This document shows positions 6,953-8,200 of a stretch of 8,200 nucleotides of DNA, in pieces. A model generated the notes under the pieces. That model was not told the origin of the DNA, ran no database searches, and was given only the letters and a program-made list of their open reading frames with translations. A program made the translations under genes and the position numbers. Source of the DNA: Duncaniella sp. (lineage in GTDB: Bacteria; Bacteroidota; Bacteroidia; Bacteroidales; Muribaculaceae); assembly GCF_029054785.1 (NCBI RefSeq), contig NZ_JAIDEN010000107.1, positions 1-8,200 on the forward strand. Reading direction: 5' to 3'. Within the stretch, counting starts at the first letter, position 1, and every line of letters starts with the position of its first letter.

Positions 6953-7818
6953 CAATTCCGACACTGATCCGACAGCGCTCACGCTCTTTCGGCTTACTTC
7001 TGATAACACTCTCCGCACTCCTGACAGTCTCCTGCCGCTCAGGCCGGTCCGCAACAGGCAGCGGCGACTCTTACGAGCCCTCCGGAAGCAGCCTGAGCCA
7101 GAGCGCACTGAAAACCCGCCTCACCACCCTCTCCGACAGCTACGGCGACTGGACCGACCTCAAAGCCCCCCTCACCCTCCGCCTCAAAAGCCCGAAGAAA
7201 TTCAGCATCAGCGGAACCCTGACCATGAAGCGCGGCGAAAACATCCACCTCTCCCTGCGCTTCCTCGGAATTGAAATGGCCTCCATGATGGTCACCCAGG
7301 ACAGCATTTTCGCGCTCTACAAGCTCGAAAAACTCTACTTTGCCGAAAGCCTCACCGACCTGCTCGGCGGCTTCCCCGCAACCGTTGAAAACGTCCAGGA
7401 CCTCCTGCTGGGACGCGCCTTCATCCTCGGCGACACCCCTCTGAGCGCCTCCCGCTGCAAACTCGAAGGCGACCGCTTCAACTGGACAATCACCCCTGAA
7501 GGCAGCCCCAAAGGCATGAGCTACACATTCACTGTCGACACCGGCACCGACAGACTCGAAAGCCTCACCGTCACCCCCGGCAGCCGCAAACCGATGACAG
7601 CCGAATATTCCGACTTCTCGAAAAGCCCCTTCGGCCCCTTTGCCGCCACGACCCTGCTGACAGCCTCAGGAGCCAGCACCACACTCAGCGCCGAACTTGA
7701 CATCAACGCCAACCGCAGCGAATGGAACACCGGCGCCACCAAGACCTGGACCGCCCCCAAAGGCTACACCCGCGTCACCGCCGCCCAGATCATGAAAATC
7801 GCCTCCTCGCGCTTCTGA
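6949..7818 (+). CDS. DUF4292-type lipoprotein, complete
   Basis: This 289-residue protein has a lipoprotein signal: basic residues R8-R12, a hydrophobic stretch 14-27 and a lipobox LTVSC with the lipidated cysteine at 29. Residues 30-50 form a Ser/Gly-rich linker. The rest is beta-rich, with the pattern DLKAPLTLRLKSPKKFSISGTLTMKRGENIHLSLRFLGIEM (70-110, described in part as alternating strands) and a later strand pair near 170-210. This matches the Bacteroidota family DUF4292; its layout resembles LolA/LolB lipoprotein carriers, but that similarity is my inference. There are no acidic residues just after the cysteine, so the usual Bacteroidota surface-export signal is absent and a periplasm-facing membrane anchor is more likely. 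The start overlaps the TPR stop by four bases. Confidence 0.88.
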   Translation: MTIPTLIRQRSRSFGLLLITLSALLTVSCRSGRSATGSGDSYEPSGSSLSQSALKTRLTTLSDSYGDWTDLKAPLTLRLKSPKKFSISGTLTMKRGENIHLSLRFLGIEMASMMVTQDSIFALYKLEKLYFAESLTDLLGGFPATVENVQDLLLGRAFILGDTPLSASRCKLEGDRFNWTITPEGSPKGMSYTFTVDTGTDRLESLTVTPGSRKPMTAEYSDFSKSPFGPFAATTLLTASGASTTLSAELDINANRSEWNTGATKTWTAPKGYTRVTAAQIMKIASSRF

Positions 7819-7828
7819 GCAGAGCAGG

Positions 7829-7854
7829 CAATTAGACTGAAATTAGTCTAATTG
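7829..7854 (+). other. Perfect 10-bp A/T-rich hairpin after the DUF4292 gene
   Basis: CAATTAGACT (7829-7838) pairs perfectly with AGTCTAATTG (7845-7854) across the loop GAAATT, starting ten bases after the stop codon. There is no U tract, so it is a poor intrinsic terminator. It is built from two facing repeat units of element B and could protect the 3' end or precede Rho action. Confidence 0.6.
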
Positions 7855-7895
7855 GTCTAATTAGTCCAATTGGCCCAATCAGACCAATTGGCCCA
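7831..7895 (+). repeat. A/T-rich nonamer block of intergenic element B
   Basis: From 7842 to 7895 six 9-base units of the type ATYRGNCYA follow one another without a break (for example ATTGGTCTA, then ATTAGTCCA), with one more unit at 7831-7839 offset by two bases. The string AATCAGACCAATTGG (7877-7891) matches element A at 5061-5075 with one change. The palindrome CCAATTGG occurs at 7866-7873 and 7884-7891. The 9-base register continues directly into the C-rich block. Confidence 0.85.
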
Positions 7896-7958
7896 AAACC
7901 CAAAACTCCCAGATCTCCCAAAACTCCCAGCTCTCCCAGTTCTCCCAAAACTCCAAAA
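7896..7958 (+). repeat. C-rich nonamer block of intergenic element B
   Basis: Seven further 9-base units continue the register of the preceding block, six of them of the form WCTCCCARN (for example ACTCCCAGC, then TCTCCCAGT). From 7892 to 7970 there are about 35 C and only 3 G. CCC tracts recur at 7892, 7899, 7908, 7917, 7926, 7935 and 7944, which gives seven GGG tracts with loops of 4-6 bases on the minus strand. The block lies just upstream of the gene at the right edge. Confidence 0.87.
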
Positions 7959-7978
7959 AAACTCCCCAAAACCGACCA

Positions 7979-8200
7979 GTGCTTTTAACTTCCTTGAGAT
8001 CCGAAACACCGCTCAGATGGTGCCGCAGGCTTGCGGTGCTGCTGATCGCGCTTGTCATTGCCGCAGGAAGCGCCGACGCCCAGACGCGCCGCAAAAGCAA
8101 GACACCCGACAGGCAAAGCACCCGACAGACCACCTCAAACCGCCGCACAACCCCGGCCCGCACACTCGAATCAGTCAAAAAAGACAAAAGCACCACCGAT
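7979..8200 (+). CDS. Start of an exported protein, probably EnvC-like murein hydrolase activator (3' end outside window)
   Basis: An open frame runs from GTG at 7979 to the window end (74 codons) without a stop. It encodes a clear signal peptide: basic RWCRR, hydrophobic core LAVLLIALVIAAG and a cleavage site after SADA. A basic, Thr/Ser/Arg-rich linker follows, then the start of a charged helical segment (LESVKKDKSTTD). There is no in-frame ATG before the signal; GTG at 7979 and TTG at 7994 are the candidate starts, and I prefer GTG, weakly. The identification as an EnvC/M23-type peptidoglycan hydrolase or activator rests on gene order (after dut, TPR and DUF4292, as I recall it from Bacteroidales) and on a signal peptide followed by a coiled coil; the catalytic or LytM domain would lie outside the window. 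Reality of the gene is likely; the product name is tentative. Confidence 0.6.
   Translation, partial: MLLTSLRSETPLRWCRRLAVLLIALVIAAGSADAQTRRKSKTPDRQSTRQTTSNRRTTPARTLESVKKDKSTTD

Noticed and set aside
7842..7984. Stop-free plus-strand frame through element B, reading as Pro/Ser/Lys/Thr-rich triplet repeats
   Set aside because: It has no start codon, ends in TAA at 7983-7985, and the related element A has stops in the equivalent frame. The 9-base period rather than coding explains the open frame.
7879..8196. Minus-strand frame with repeated Trp-Glu-Phe type tripeptides
   Set aside because: It is the reverse reading of the C-rich nonamers joined to the antisense of the right-edge gene; there is no independent support for coding.

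Overview
The window looks like a chromosomal housekeeping region from a GC-rich member of the Bacteroidota, most likely order Bacteroidales. The evidence is promoter-like sequences of the form TTTG-N20-TAnnTTTG, gene starts without Shine-Dalgarno sequences but with A/T-rich upstream bases, and the lineage-typical gene order dUTPase, TPR protein, DUF4292 lipoprotein, probable EnvC-type protein. The high GC content and the short periodic intergenic repeats make me think of Muribaculaceae, but that family-level guess is weak. I see no phage, transposon, CRISPR or defence genes.

Layout: the left edge holds a tRNA-Leu(UAG) on the minus strand, cut at its 3' end, with a textbook Bacteroidota promoter just upstream. 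Next, also on the minus strand, is a complete M16-family zinc peptidase gene (182-1405). A 321-base divergent intergenic region (1406-1726) carries promoter-like -7 elements for both flanking genes, a 12-base tandem repeat, a hairpin and a run of ten T. All later genes are on the plus strand: valS (1727-4345), a strong hairpin at 4375-4415, dut (4581-5024), a 581-residue TPR protein (5207-6952), a DUF4292 lipoprotein overlapping it by 4 bases (6949-7818), and the start of a secreted protein, probably an EnvC-like murein hydrolase activator, that runs off the right edge.

Functionally, tRNA-Leu and valS serve translation and dut cleans the nucleotide pool. The TPR protein, the DUF4292 lipoprotein and the EnvC-like protein all carry export signals and look like an envelope set, probably cotranscribed.

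The least explained part is a pair of related intergenic elements, after dut (about 5044-5201) and after the DUF4292 gene (about 7829-7958). Both have an A/T-rich block of near-palindromic nonamers (ATYRGNCYA-like) followed by a C-rich, G-poor block of nonamers (WCTCCCARN-like). In the second element the 9-base register runs unbroken across both blocks for 13 units. The C-rich half is a good candidate for Rho loading in RNA and for a G-quadruplex on the minus strand of DNA. The window also shows strong strand asymmetry: plus-strand genes use C-ending codons, while the minus-strand peptidase gene uses G- and T-ending codons.
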